Positions 63,976 to 64,000 of a stretch of 64,000 bases of DNA are shown one piece after another. How positions within the stretch are numbered: the first letter of the stretch is position 1; each line of letters starts with the position of its first letter. The stretch comes from Ecdyonurus torrentis. Its lineage: Eukaryota; Arthropoda; Insecta; Ephemeroptera; Heptageniidae. The stretch spans positions 7,747,872 through 7,811,871 of the forward strand of contig OX439137.1 of the NCBI GenBank assembly GCA_949318235.1, given 5' to 3'. Position numbers and translations under genes: made by a program. The notes under the pieces were generated by a model. That model saw only the letters and a list, made by a program, of their open reading frames with translations, was not told where the DNA came from and ran no database searches.

Positions 63976-64000
63976 ATGTTCGTAAACCCTAATGCTGTTC
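63976..64000 (+). mobile_element. Two overlapping family A ends cut by the window edge
   Basis: ATGTTCGTAAACCCT is followed at once by AATGCTGTTC. The first is a family A end missing its tail and the second is the start of another copy, so one A element seems to begin inside another. Confidence 0.6.

Overview
The window looks like nuclear DNA from an animal, most likely an invertebrate with a large, very AT-rich genome (about three quarters A+T by eye). The reasons are one intron-flanked coding exon with canonical GT/AG splice signals, many long microsatellites, long poly-A/poly-T tracts, and a high density of short non-autonomous DNA transposons. There are no bacterial-type operons, no rRNA or tRNA genes that I could recognise, no CRISPR array, and no intact transposase or reverse transcriptase. 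The species cannot be fixed from this sequence.

The only convincing protein-coding segment is one exon on the minus strand (26007 to 25759, 249 bp). It is far richer in G+C than its surroundings and has an acceptor and a donor in the right places. It is symmetric (phase 2 at both ends) and encodes about 82 residues of a basic, probably disordered linker with a possible kinase-type RRFS site. I do not recognise the family. If it belongs to a gene that continues outside the window, it sits between introns of at least about 38 kb upstream and 25.7 kb downstream.

Everything else is intronic or intergenic DNA built from repeats. By comparing the window with itself I could define several dispersed families, labelled here A to H. 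A is a 103-122 bp element with a 24 bp terminal inverted repeat (TIR). B is a 290-300 bp element in TA sites, ending AGGGTGTATG and carrying TGACGTCA. C is a 270-365 bp element bounded by TTAA, with ends like AGSMATAGACCA. D is a roughly 200 bp AT-rich element ending in CACGGA. F is a 125-215 bp element ending TGGACCACTTGCAA. G is a roughly 340-350 bp element bounded by TTAA. H is a 130-160 bp palindromic element containing TTTCTATTGGC. There are also single-copy hairpin or TIR elements at 13111, 16848, 24685, 31365, 46285 and 49764, two long inverted repeats of 1.2-1.3 kb (19189-20396 and 22501-23793), and a 2.06 kb TIR element (32136-34197) that seems to sit inside a D element. Nested insertions, target-site duplications and one probable empty site give a partial relative history.

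Layout: 1-10 kb, microsatellites, poly-A/T tracts and B copies; 10-21 kb, G elements, the 13111 and 16848 TIR elements, a B copy and the first long inverted repeat; 22-29 kb, the second long inverted repeat, a GC-richer TIR element, the exon and C copies; 29-35 kb, D elements with nested insertions and the 2 kb element; 35-45 kb, G and C copies and very long GA and GAAT arrays; 46-50 kb, a cluster of hairpin elements (H, TTAA hairpin, A, B, 8-bp-duplication hairpin); 50-64 kb, G, H, C, D, A and B copies and more microsatellites. I found no evidence of a new multi-gene system. The most interesting signals are the strong excess of the CRE-like octamer TGACGTCA, partly spread by families B and C, and the nested 2 kb element with a spliceable-looking interior.
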